From Planctomycetaceae bacterium (lineage in GTDB: Bacteria; Planctomycetota; Planctomycetia; Planctomycetales; Planctomycetaceae), in assembly GCA_900299185.1 (NCBI GenBank), contig OMIV01000094.1, positions 1 to 52,559 on the forward strand: a stretch of 52,559 nucleotides of DNA. Direction: 5' to 3'. Numbering within the stretch: position 1 is the stretch's first letter; each line of letters starts with the position of its first letter. Of this stretch, positions 18,124 to 26,854 are shown one piece after another. A program made the translations under genes and the position numbers. The notes under the pieces were generated by a model that ran no database searches, was not told the DNA's origin, and saw only the letters and a program-made list of their open reading frames with translations.

Positions 18124-18829
18124 CGGGCCGGTCGCCTCTTGTGATGTCTTAATTGCGGGGCTACGCCCCGATGGAGTCATGACGTCAAACACTTGTGATA
18201 GCAAAGTTTTTAACTCAGGCTGGCTAAGTCGAGTGCCAATTCTCTACAGCCGTCAACATCCTGCTTTTCTCAATAAATCGGAGTTGCAAGTTTCAACGTT
18301 GATGTCGAAAGCACCGAAGTTCTGGGTTCAAGAGGCTCAACAGCCACCTGTGCCGGAATTACTCGTCGAACTTATTTGACCGGTCACGTTGACCCTGCGG
18401 GTCAGAAAAAGATGCCAGGTGGAATCGCTATCCGTTCAAGGCTAGTGCTCCGCATTCTCGCCGAGCAGCCCATCACAAACGGGCATTCTCGAATAGCTTG
18501 CCACATAAGGTGAGCAGCAACCGGCATATACCGGCGATGTCTCTCTAATTCACCACGTTTGCGCCAGCTAGCCAACCGGCATGTTCGACAGAGCTTTCGC
18601 CGGAACAATCAAAAATCGCAGACGGAGTACTGCGAAGCGTCGAAGGCGGCGTCAATATTTCCGACAGGAGCGGGGATAGCGGTCGGCGCAGTCAGGAAAA
18701 CTTTGCGTCGGGTATCCCCCTAACGGCATCGGACGGCTGATGGTTTCGAATTTCGCTTGCTCGACGACCAGGGCGTCATTGAGCGGCTTGAATCACCTCG
18801 CCCTCGTTCGCTTCTCTGAGGAGACCACT
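18124..18829. other. Long intergenic region between divergent lipoprotein and YTV genes
   Basis: About 700 bases with no supported gene. A small palindrome GGGGCTACGCCCC lies just upstream of the lipoprotein (near 18158). The promoter of the YTV gene must lie toward the right end; I could not pick a -35/-10 pair with confidence. Confidence 0.4.
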
Positions 18830-20230
18830 ATGAAAAAGCTGATGGCCACTCTGGCTTTCGGCGTGCTGGCAATGATGAGCCAGTCGGCTCAAGCTGGCGG
18901 TTACTGCGGTGCGTCGAGTTACAACTGCTGCCCGACAACTGCCTGTCAGCCGAGCTCATGCTACACAACGTGTAAAGTAGAGCGACAAATATGCAAAAAG
19001 ACGGTCATGGAGACTGTCTGGGAACCTCAAGAAACTGTCTGCGAGAAGACAGTCTATGAAACTGTATACGACACCAAAGAAGTTCAATGCATGAAGACCG
19101 TTCGAGAAACGGCTTATCGCGAGCGAACTTACGAAGTCCAGAAGCCCGTCTATGAGACGAGCTATCGAGATGAAAAATACACCGTTTGTAAGCCCGTCTG
19201 GGAAACCAGTGAGCGTGAGTGTCAACGAACTGTTTGCAAGCCCGTTTGGGAAACCTGCGAGCGAGAAGTTCGTCGGACCGTTTGCAAGCCGGTATATGAA
19301 ACCTGTGAGCGAGAAGTTCGACGAACAGTATGTCGCCGAGTGGAAGAAATTGTTGAGCGAGAAGTGTGTAAGACTGAATGGAAGCCAGTCACGGTTTGCA
19401 AAAAAGTCTGTCGCGACGAAGGTCACTACGTCACTCGTGAAGTTTGTTATCCGGGTTTGCCTCTGTTGACCTTGCGATGTTCGCCGTGTTGGCCACTTCC
19501 AGTCCTGGGCTTAGAAGAAGGTCCTGGTATTAAGGGCTGCAAGCGAGAGTGGTGCTCGAACATCGTTGAGAAAGAAATCGCTTGCACGACTTACAAGCCG
19601 GAAGTCGTTCGTTGCACCGTTCAAGAAAAAATCTGCCGCATTGTCCCAGAAGAAATCTGCGAAAAGGTGCCAGTCAAAGTCTGCAAGATGGTGAGTGAAG
19701 AAATCTGTGAGAAGGTGCCGGTCAAAGTCTGCAAGATGGTGCAGGAAGTTGTGACGGAGAAGATTCCAGTTCGGACTTGTCGCATGGTTGAAGAGGAGTG
19801 CGTCCGCCGCGTTCCAGTTAAGTCCTGTCGAATGGTTTGCGAGACGCGAACAGAAAAAGTTCCCTACTGCGTCGAGAAGCAAGTTCCATACACCGTGACA
19901 GAGCGTGTTGCTCGCTGTGTGCCAAAGACGGTTCAAGTGAAGTCGTGTCATATGGTCTGCAAACAAGTGCCACGCGAGGTTGAGTACGAAGTCTGTCGAA
20001 TGGTCCCAGTGACCGTCTGCCAAAACTTCGGTGGGTGTGGTTCAAGCTGTGGCACTTCTTGTGATGGTGGTGCCACTCCTGCAGCGTCGGCGAAGGAGCA
20101 TGAAGCACTGAAGCCAGCTCCAGCCGCTGACGCAGCGCCAACACCCGTGTTGCCGAAGGTCGAGGCAAACGAGCAAGTTCCAAACGCCAACCCCAAAGTG
20201 CCAGCAGCAAACAATGAGCAATCGGCCTAG
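18830..20230 (+). CDS. Cysteine-rich planctomycete cell-wall protein, YTV family
   Basis: ATG 18830 has GAGGAG 7 bases upstream and is preferred to the in-frame start at 18740. The 466-residue product has a signal peptide (MKKLMATLAFGVLAMMSQSA, cut after AQA) and a mature region of repeats of 16-18 residues with Cys, Lys, Pro, Val and Glu in fixed places, such as CKPVWET, REVRRTVCKPVYET and CEKVPVKVCKMV. PYTVTER near the end matches the name-giving YTV repeat of the proteinaceous planctomycete wall proteins described from Rhodopirellula. Two adjacent units at 19649-19744 are nearly identical at the DNA level. The tail is Ala/Pro-rich. The gene ends in a strong terminator at 20291. It is probably disulfide cross-linked in the envelope. 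Confidence 0.88.
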   Translation: MKKLMATLAFGVLAMMSQSAQAGGYCGASSYNCCPTTACQPSSCYTTCKVERQICKKTVMETVWEPQETVCEKTVYETVYDTKEVQCMKTVRETAYRERTYEVQKPVYETSYRDEKYTVCKPVWETSERECQRTVCKPVWETCEREVRRTVCKPVYETCEREVRRTVCRRVEEIVEREVCKTEWKPVTVCKKVCRDEGHYVTREVCYPGLPLLTLRCSPCWPLPVLGLEEGPGIKGCKREWCSNIVEKEIACTTYKPEVVRCTVQEKICRIVPEEICEKVPVKVCKMVSEEICEKVPVKVCKMVQEVVTEKIPVRTCRMVEEECVRRVPVKSCRMVCETRTEKVPYCVEKQVPYTVTERVARCVPKTVQVKSCHMVCKQVPREVEYEVCRMVPVTVCQNFGGCGSSCGTSCDGGATPAASAKEHEALKPAPAADAAPTPVLPKVEANEQVPNANPKVPAANNEQSA

Positions 20231-20290
20231 GGATCGCAGCTCGGATATTGATGTCTGAGAGATGCGAAACACGCATTTCGAAAACCAATG

Positions 20291-20327
20291 AGCCCGGCAA
20301 CTGTCAAAGTTGCCGGGCTTTCGTTTT
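20291..20327 (+). terminator. Rho-independent terminator of the YTV gene
   Basis: A 12-bp stem (AGCCCGGCAACT with AGTTGCCGGGCT) around a 5-base loop, followed by TTCGTTTT. It lies 60 bases after the YTV stop codon. Confidence 0.85.
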
Positions 20328-20496
20328 GGATGAAGTCGCAATCGTCGTCATTGTCGTCGCTCATACATCGAGGAAGTCGGAGGTCTCTTTGAGGCAGTGC
20401 CAATCTGCGTTATGGCTTTCCAATCGATAGGACTGAGAACAACGCTCGCATGCTTTACCTGCGGGCGAACGCGACGCTGCCACGAAAGGACACTCG

Positions 20497-21228
20497 ATGC
20501 GCGTGCTGAGTTACAACATCCATAAAGGAATTGGCGGTCGAGATCGTCGATATCGACTCGAACGCACTGTTGAAGTCATTTCGTCTTTGAATCCGGACTT
20601 CGTGTGCCTGCAAGAAGTCGATCGTGACGTAAAGCGGTCCCGGCATGACGATCAACCCCAAATTCTCACTGAACTGCTAGGAGTCGCGGACTCGTTCTTC
20701 CAACTCAACGTGAAGCTGAAGAGCGGAGGCTACGGCAATCTCATTCTCTCTCGCTGGCCGATCGTGACTCGGCATAGCGTGTCATTGCGGATGTGGCTGA
20801 AGAAACCGCGGGGAGCACAAGTCGTCTGTGTGGAAACTCCCGAGGGGCGTTTGCAGCTCGTGAATTGGCACTTGGGACTGGCGGAATTCGAACGCACATG
20901 GCAGGCGAAGAAGCTCTTGAATCATTCATTGTTTCAAGAGAACGCAGAACTACCCACGCTCGTCATTGGCGACACGAATGATTGGCGGAATTCGCTTCGT
21001 CGCGGGGCGTTTGCAGATCATGGTTTCGAGCACATCACTCACCCGATCTCGAAGTTCCGAACGTTCCCAGCTTGGTTGCCGATGGGATCTCTCGACAAGG
21101 CGTTTGGGCGCGGAATAACGATCCATGAAGCCAAGCCAGTACGCACATCGTTATCACATTCGGCTTCAGACCACTTGCCTTTAGTCATCGACTTCAGCCT
21201 AACAAAATCTCGTCTCGTCTCAGATTAG
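20497..21228 (+). CDS. Endonuclease/exonuclease/phosphatase family protein
   Basis: The 243-residue protein starts MRVLSYNIHKGIGGRDRRY, with the Asn of SYNIH, the metal-binding Glu of CLQEVDRD, the strand NLILSRWPI, the VNWHLGL His motif, GDTNDWR and a terminal SHSASDHLPLVIDF. These are the successive conserved elements of the exonuclease III / DNase I / inositol-phosphatase superfamily. It has no signal peptide. Its closest sort is the family member often found near phospholipase D-type enzymes, but no such gene is here, and the substrate (nucleic acid or phospholipid head group) cannot be told from the sequence. It stands alone between two terminators. Confidence 0.85.
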   Translation: MRVLSYNIHKGIGGRDRRYRLERTVEVISSLNPDFVCLQEVDRDVKRSRHDDQPQILTELLGVADSFFQLNVKLKSGGYGNLILSRWPIVTRHSVSLRMWLKKPRGAQVVCVETPEGRLQLVNWHLGLAEFERTWQAKKLLNHSLFQENAELPTLVIGDTNDWRNSLRRGAFADHGFEHITHPISKFRTFPAWLPMGSLDKAFGRGITIHEAKPVRTSLSHSASDHLPLVIDFSLTKSRLVSD

Positions 21229-21321
21229 TCGCAGTGCAATCGGCGGCTCCTGCTGGCGAATTCAGTCTGGAAGAAACTTTACACTTTCGAGCGGACTTCG
21301 ATCACGCCTCAAACTGTTATC

Positions 21322-21359
21322 AAAAAAAGAAGGCCGTGACTCGCAAGGAGTCACGGCCT
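21322..21359 (-). terminator. Rho-independent terminator of the DUF3467 gene
   Basis: On the minus strand, AGGCCGTGACTC pairs with GAGTCACGGCCT (21331-21359) and is followed by TTCTTTTTTTG. It sits about 30 bases after the stop of the minus-strand gene at 21390. Confidence 0.85.
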
Positions 21360-21389
21360 CTTCAATGAGCTTCTTCAACTCGCGGTCGA

Positions 21390-21740
21390 CTAGCGACGAA
21401 CACGACGACGAACGTCGGTCTCAAGCACGCCGAAGGCTTGCTCGTGACGAGCCAGAGCCATGTTCAGGGCTTGCAGCAATCGCTTCGCGGTGAAGTGATT
21501 CATGATGATTCGTTGATTGACTGGAACTCGAACTTCGCCTTGAGCGTAGGGGTTCGGATTCAAACCCAAATCGAGAATCAGCTCTTCTGGGGTGCTGGAA
21601 ACGCGGCAGAAGTTCGCATAGCCAGCGCTAATGTTTGAATCGTCGACGATCAGCGTCTGTTGCAACTGAGCCTGCGCTGGCGCAGCAGCCGCGTCTGGTG
21701 CTACTTCTTCCACTTTGTCTTCTGCTTTGTCTTTTGCCAC
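21390..21740 (-). CDS. DUF3467 domain protein, GTG start
   Basis: The start is GTG 21740 (MAKDKAEDKVEE) because AAGGAG lies 9 bases upstream; the frame runs another 27 codons without a better start. The 116-residue protein has a charged and Ala/Pro/Gln-rich N-terminus, then a domain with ANFCRVSSTPEELILDLG and RIIMNHFTAKRLLQALNMAL, characteristic of DUF3467. That family is small, cytoplasmic and of unknown function. The ending RRRVRR is basic. It is monocistronic, with its own terminator. Confidence 0.85.
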   Translation of the reverse strand: MAKDKAEDKVEEVAPDAAAAPAQAQLQQTLIVDDSNISAGYANFCRVSSTPEELILDLGLNPNPYAQGEVRVPVNQRIIMNHFTAKRLLQALNMALARHEQAFGVLETDVRRRVRR

Positions 21741-22200
21741 AGTCGTCACTCCTTGATTCGCTCTCGAAGAGCTGGCTATCCAACCTGCGTCGGTTCGCGA
21801 AACAAAATCGGCGAAGTTCAATGGTCCAACAACAGGCGTGCGGAAATTAGTCCGGTCATCTTTTTTTGATCAACGCAAATTGCGTAGAGTTTTTCGATTA
21901 CACCGAAGGCTGAGGAAGTTGGGTGATTCAGGCAATACGAATTTCGCGATTTGCTTTCACCGCGGCCATTTTCGACCGGTTCGACGCTCGAATCGGCGCC
22001 GAGTTCCCTCGCAGTCCGGGAATACTGACCTAGGACCAGGACTGTCGTCATCGGCGTTGAGTGGTGGCCACATGACTGATTTTGGGATTCAAAAATCAAT
22101 TGCCTGCGAATGATTCAGGCTGTCTACCAACGAGAACTTGGTCGATCCGAAGCTCGTGCTTTTCTCAGACAACTCGAAGAACGTCATTCAGTCCGATGCC
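21741..22200. other. Intergenic stretch upstream of DUF3467
   Basis: About 460 bases between the DUF3467 start and the end of the HlyD-type gene, both on the minus strand. It holds an A/T-rich run (TTTTTTTGATCA near 21861), likely close to the DUF3467 promoter. No coding frame is supported. Confidence 0.4.
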
Positions 22201-24306
22201 TCAAAACATCAGCCGAGAATAGATCGTGTGAATCAACTCGTGAAACCACACAAAACCGACGGGGCGGCGACCACAATGGATATGTGGAATGACGGTCGCG
22301 CCGGGTCGCAAATGAGTATTGGGAACAGACGACCGGGGGACGCTCACGGTCACGAGTACGCTCGGGCCTAAATCGGGATGAGAGCGAACCTCGCGAGAGA
22401 CTTCTCTGAGAGTTCCTTGATAGGTCACTTCAGGATCAGTGGCCAACACGAACTCAACATTGAGGTCGTTCTTTATCGATCGCCGGGCTTCATTGATGAA
22501 GCCAATGTTCTGATCGGCGACCTCAACTTCAAGTTGCCAATCGCCTTCAACATCAGCCACTTCAAGTAGCCGCTCGCCTTGTCGCACCGGTCGGCTCTGC
22601 AAGAGTTGAGCGGCGTCCCATGTAAGTACTTGCCCCCGAATTGGGCTTCGATGGATGAGATTGGCTTGCTGCTTCTTCAAGACCTCGAGCTGCGCGGTAA
22701 GGCTCTTGATGGTCTCGCCTAACTCCTGCTCTTCAGCAGCAAGTTGCTCCAACTTCGAACGGCCTCGAGGATCGGCCCGATCTACGGACAGACGCTCGAC
22801 CTGTGTCGTATTCAATTTCTGGCGAGCCGTTTGAAGTTCGCCTGTCGTGCGGGTGAGTTCGAATTCGAGCGGCGCATGAATGAGTTCGAGAAGTGACTCG
22901 GTCGCTTCAACGGTCGGTGCTTGTTGTCCCTGCAACTTCGATGAGATTGAAGAAACGATTCCATCGCTCGTCGCGAAGACGCCGCGTCGCAAGATCGGTT
23001 GAAGTTCGCCTCGACCATCGATGGTGAAGTCTGCAGGCACGAGAAACAGCGCGGCGACGGCAGCACCCAGTAAGCTCAAGACAAGCACGGTTCGAGGCAA
23101 CTGGCGCAGTCTCAAATGCCAGCCAATTCCGCCCAGCAATCTGAGCAATCCGAGGAATGGCAAATTGGAATAAGTCGTCGCGTTGGCGAGAGCGAAGGCA
23201 CTCTGTCGAGCCACGACTTCGGCGCGATATCGCACAGCTGCAACTTGTTCGACTCCAGAGAAGCTCTCGATCAGCAATGCTCCAAGAATTGGGCTTCGAT
23301 CGGTCTTCGAGGTAGCAGTTCCGTCAGCCGTTACGGCTGGGGGAGTGATGAGCGGTAACACCGCCAACATGCGCGAGGACGATGCGTCAAGATGCTCGTG
23401 CAAGGCTTTGTCGAGTTGTGGCGGTAGATCTCGATGAGCCGTTGAGGCGCCCGCAGAATCATCGAACCAGAATGGTTTGCGAGTCGCAGTGACTCGCCGC
23501 GCAAGTTCTTCAGCAGCTCGAATGACGTTGGAACGGCGGTCGATTGCATCCGATCCAGAGACGGCCACCACGCGGCATTTTCGTCCGTGAGGCACAGCTA
23601 CCATCACTCGATCACAGCCGATTAATTGCCGTCCATCGTTCGCCATCACGAGGGAGATGTGCTGCGGATCGAGCCCAGAATGCACTCGCTCCGTAAACCG
23701 CTCGAAGTCGCTCCATAACGTCGCTCGATCTTGCAGATCGCGTAACCGACTGTTGCGAAGGAAGTCCGCCGCGAGATCAGCCAGTGCTCCCAAGAATCGC
23801 AAAAAGCCCTGACAAGCTGCCGGTGAAACATCAGGACGTTGAAAGACTTCAAGGATGCCGTAAGTCCGTTCGTCGATCGCAATCGGAGCCAGTAATAGTA
23901 AGTACTCACTGGGATTAGATGGCGCGGTCGAGTCGGTGCCTCGGCCAGAGTTCGGAGCGATCGCGCGAGATTGCCCCTGCGACGTAATGTGATTGAGCAA
24001 TGCCAAGTGCTGAGTCTCTCGCTCAGCGACTTCCGGCGAATCATCGGATTCTGGGCCAAAGACCACACCGGTCTTCCCGAGATTGACTTGATACTCAAGC
24101 CCCAGCCCGTCCGACTTCTTAAGCCATACCGCACCACCAATCGCGGCCATGATGCGGATGCTGTGATCAAGCAACTCGCCAAAGAATCGCTCGTTAGCCA
24201 CGGCTGCACGCGACAACTTCGTGACTTGCTGCACGACATCTTGGATCTCGCGCCACGTGTGCTTCACGTCGGTCGGGGCATCGGCGGTGTTGAGTTCAGA
24301 AGTCAT
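22201..24306 (-). CDS. GAF-domain HlyD-type membrane-fusion protein
   Basis: ATG 24306 (MTSELNTADA) gives 701 residues. The N-terminal half is cytoplasmic in character, with two GAF-like regions (about 30-185 and 210-390). A single membrane segment (TVLVLSLLGAAVAALFLV, about residues 410-430) is followed by a typical HlyD/biotinyl-lipoyl beta strand (FTIDGRGELQP), a coiled coil (about 490-570, ending LTAQLEVLKKQQANLI), a second lipoyl half (SPIRGQVLTW) and a barrel domain. Membrane-fusion proteins link inner-membrane transporters to outer-membrane channels. The cytoplasmic GAF part might sense a ligand. No transporter or peptidase partner is adjacent. Confidence 0.82.
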   Translation of the reverse strand: MTSELNTADAPTDVKHTWREIQDVVQQVTKLSRAAVANERFFGELLDHSIRIMAAIGGAVWLKKSDGLGLEYQVNLGKTGVVFGPESDDSPEVAERETQHLALLNHITSQGQSRAIAPNSGRGTDSTAPSNPSEYLLLLAPIAIDERTYGILEVFQRPDVSPAACQGFLRFLGALADLAADFLRNSRLRDLQDRATLWSDFERFTERVHSGLDPQHISLVMANDGRQLIGCDRVMVAVPHGRKCRVVAVSGSDAIDRRSNVIRAAEELARRVTATRKPFWFDDSAGASTAHRDLPPQLDKALHEHLDASSSRMLAVLPLITPPAVTADGTATSKTDRSPILGALLIESFSGVEQVAAVRYRAEVVARQSAFALANATTYSNLPFLGLLRLLGGIGWHLRLRQLPRTVLVLSLLGAAVAALFLVPADFTIDGRGELQPILRRGVFATSDGIVSSISSKLQGQQAPTVEATESLLELIHAPLEFELTRTTGELQTARQKLNTTQVERLSVDRADPRGRSKLEQLAAEEQELGETIKSLTAQLEVLKKQQANLIHRSPIRGQVLTWDAAQLLQSRPVRQGERLLEVADVEGDWQLEVEVADQNIGFINEARRSIKNDLNVEFVLATDPEVTYQGTLREVSREVRSHPDLGPSVLVTVSVPRSSVPNTHLRPGATVIPHIHCGRRPVGFVWFHELIHTIYSRLMF

Positions 24307-24472
24307 GCCAGAAAAGCAGCGTTGAAGATGGCCAATTCGAGACAGCAGAAACCAAGCGTTCGCAGGCAAACGGGCCGGAGATTACCGACTTCGTTCCACT
24401 TACTCTGCGAGAAACTGATCGCGTCCCGACATTCGTCGTTTGGACTCTGCCGGTTAAGCAGCTTGCTCGGCC

Positions 24473-26854
24473 TCAGCTCTTGGTCACCAGCAGTGCGGAT
24501 TCGAAGTCGGCCATTCTGGAGTCGATCCGTTGCAGGTCGGCAGCAGAGGGAACGACCTCGCCGTATCGAATCTCATAGAACAGAGCGACCACTTCAGTCG
24601 GGAAGTTCTTGAGACCATTCGATGCGAGATTCTTCTCAAACTGCTGCTCAATCACTGCGGCGAACTCAAGAGGAGTCTGAGCACGACTGCGGACACGACC
24701 GCGGTTCTTCAAGATCTTGATAAACCTCGCATAGAACTCGACATGCCGACCGACTCTGCGATCGAGATAGCGTTCGTATAGAACGCTGAAGATCGACCTT
24801 ATCCAGCCGAGCCACGTGAAGTCTGCCGGGCGGTAACGACGCCAAAATGCTCGGATCAACATGACGTTGCCCGCGATTGAAAAGACGACAAAGAAGACTT
24901 GAGTGCTGAACCACTTCTTGGGGTTGGTTAAGAATTCATACACATCGTCCCCTCGTCCTCCGAACTTCTTAACCGACTGTTTGACGGTCTCGGCGATCCA
25001 TTTTCCCGCGGGGCGATAGATTGTTTCAGTTTGAGCATCGAGAGACATGCGAACGACATTCTGAGTCCACATGCTGACCATCGCTTCGCGCATGCGACCG
25101 GCCAAACTGCGTTGCACGCCAATCTCACGAACCATGTCATCGCGAGAAGCCGGCGTTGGGTCGAAGGTGCACCACGTGTCGCGAACATACGCTTCAACCC
25201 ACGCATGAGCATGCCGCTGCTCAACGACGAACGCGCCGGTGTATTGGTTCTTCTCTCCGCCCTTGTAGCCGCTCACCAATCGAGTCGGGATACCGACAGC
25301 CCGCAGCATCAGGGCCAGGGCCGAGGCAAAGTATTCGCAGTGCCCCTGCTTACGGTTGAAGAGAAAATCTTCGACGGGATCAACACTTGGATCCTGCACG
25401 TCAGCGCGGAGCGAGTAGGAGAACTCACCAGACTCGCGCAAGTAACTTTCGAACGCGCGAGCCAATTGCAGATCGTCACCGCCAACGACCTTCTCTTCCT
25501 TAATCTTTTTGGCCAAAGCCACTAATCGCGGCATGCCTTGGGGAGCCGCAGAGAGTCGCGGCATCAGTTCTCGACGGATCTTTCGAGCAGCGTCGCTCTG
25601 GTCTTGCCGAATACGAGGCATCGATACCGGTCTCCGCACGGGACGTTGCAGAAACACTTCGTAGTTCGATTTGAGCCCCACTCCATTCGAACTTCGAACG
25701 AGCATTGCCGTCGCGAGATCTGTGCCAATCACACTGCCGTCCCCGGTCGACTCCGCACCGTAAGTTGGTTGCATGCAGAACAGAGTCATCAAGCGAGGAT
25801 CGGCCAGCACATACGACTGCTTGACATCACCGATTCGATCGGACGGCGCCAATAACTCTTTGAACTGACGACTCTCAGGCAGAACGCTCCAGCGACCGTT
25901 CTCATAGATGCCCATCACCGAACCACGAAAAGTGGGAGCTTCATAGCCGCATTCAGTAGCGATTTTCTCAACATCGATTTCGGTCTCGCGATGCGCGTCG
26001 TAGAAGCGAACCTCAAATGCCTTCGCGTTGCTCTCCAAGATCTGACCGATGGTGCCCAGCGAAACTTCGTTGCTGAAGCCGGTCATCGTTTGCAGTGGCA
26101 AGTCGTCGTTATCAACGAACTGATGAGTCTGCTGAGCCCAAATACGCGGCGTCAGAATGAAGAACGCGGCACCGACACACGCGGCGAACATCGAAATTCC
26201 AACAACTCCGGCGACAAAGCGTTTATTGACCCATTGTTGATCGGGATCGAGTTGAATTGAGTTTCGGAAGTCGTCGACTTGATGATGCACGAGCTGCGCA
26301 ATCAGGCCCGAGCCCGAAACGCTTTCTGTCGGAAGTAGGCTCGTCGAAGAGTTGCTCGCACTGAGGAAACTCTGCTCGGCCTGAAACAACGAGAACACCG
26401 ACAACGTCCACAATCCCAAAAAGAAGTAGACGAAGAACAACGCGCCGAAGACGGGTGAGCTGCTCAAGATGGCGCCCACTGCCACTTGAATGAGACCTAA
26501 GACCGCGAGCCACCAATAGTTCCTGGGCTGCTTATCTTGGAACAACGAAATCCAAGTGAGGTAGCCCAGCAAGTGAGCTCCCGAGAGCACTCGCCGCTCC
26601 GTTGATTCACCCGCTTGAACCAAAGCCGCGACTCCGAAGAACTCAATCGCGGTCAACACCAGCGCAACACCACCGAGCGTATTGGCTTGCCTTACGCCAA
26701 GGCGAATACGCCGTTGCCGCTCGTTAAGAACATAAGCCGCCGGCGCGAGCAGCACCGTGATGATGGTCGGAAAGGGGAACTCTTCGGCGATCGTTAACAT
26801 GATCGCCGCGAGAGTTGTGAGGCTGTAGATGCTGAGATGAAAAACGTTCGTCAT
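24473..26854 (-). CDS. TgpA-like membrane transglutaminase (DUF3488 plus transglutaminase core)
   Basis: The 793-residue protein has about six membrane segments in the first 160 residues, another near 213-236, a periplasmic transglutaminase-like domain and a C-terminal membrane segment (VFFVVFSIAGNVMLI, about 655-670). The catalytic triad is visible: Cys506 in GHCEYFASAL, His550 in RHAHAWVEAY and Asp565 in FDPTP. A cytoplasmic tail of about 110 residues follows. Its start codon overlaps the stop of the DUF58 gene (ATGA). The DUF58/transglutaminase pair is common and is often associated with a MoxR AAA ATPase, which is not present here. The substrate is unknown. Confidence 0.9.
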   Translation of the reverse strand: MTNVFHLSIYSLTTLAAIMLTIAEEFPFPTIITVLLAPAAYVLNERQRRIRLGVRQANTLGGVALVLTAIEFFGVAALVQAGESTERRVLSGAHLLGYLTWISLFQDKQPRNYWWLAVLGLIQVAVGAILSSSPVFGALFFVYFFLGLWTLSVFSLFQAEQSFLSASNSSTSLLPTESVSGSGLIAQLVHHQVDDFRNSIQLDPDQQWVNKRFVAGVVGISMFAACVGAAFFILTPRIWAQQTHQFVDNDDLPLQTMTGFSNEVSLGTIGQILESNAKAFEVRFYDAHRETEIDVEKIATECGYEAPTFRGSVMGIYENGRWSVLPESRQFKELLAPSDRIGDVKQSYVLADPRLMTLFCMQPTYGAESTGDGSVIGTDLATAMLVRSSNGVGLKSNYEVFLQRPVRRPVSMPRIRQDQSDAARKIRRELMPRLSAAPQGMPRLVALAKKIKEEKVVGGDDLQLARAFESYLRESGEFSYSLRADVQDPSVDPVEDFLFNRKQGHCEYFASALALMLRAVGIPTRLVSGYKGGEKNQYTGAFVVEQRHAHAWVEAYVRDTWCTFDPTPASRDDMVREIGVQRSLAGRMREAMVSMWTQNVVRMSLDAQTETIYRPAGKWIAETVKQSVKKFGGRGDDVYEFLTNPKKWFSTQVFFVVFSIAGNVMLIRAFWRRYRPADFTWLGWIRSIFSVLYERYLDRRVGRHVEFYARFIKILKNRGRVRSRAQTPLEFAAVIEQQFEKNLASNGLKNFPTEVVALFYEIRYGEVVPSAADLQRIDSRMADFESALLVTKS

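Noticed and set aside
18179-18379. 66-residue frame in the gap before the YTV gene
   Set aside because: No ribosome binding site or family features; composition looks non-coding.
22201-22245. HExxH-like sequence (HELIH) at the end of the HlyD-type protein
   Set aside because: It is in the last 15 residues of a membrane fusion protein with no metalloprotease domain around it; chance match.
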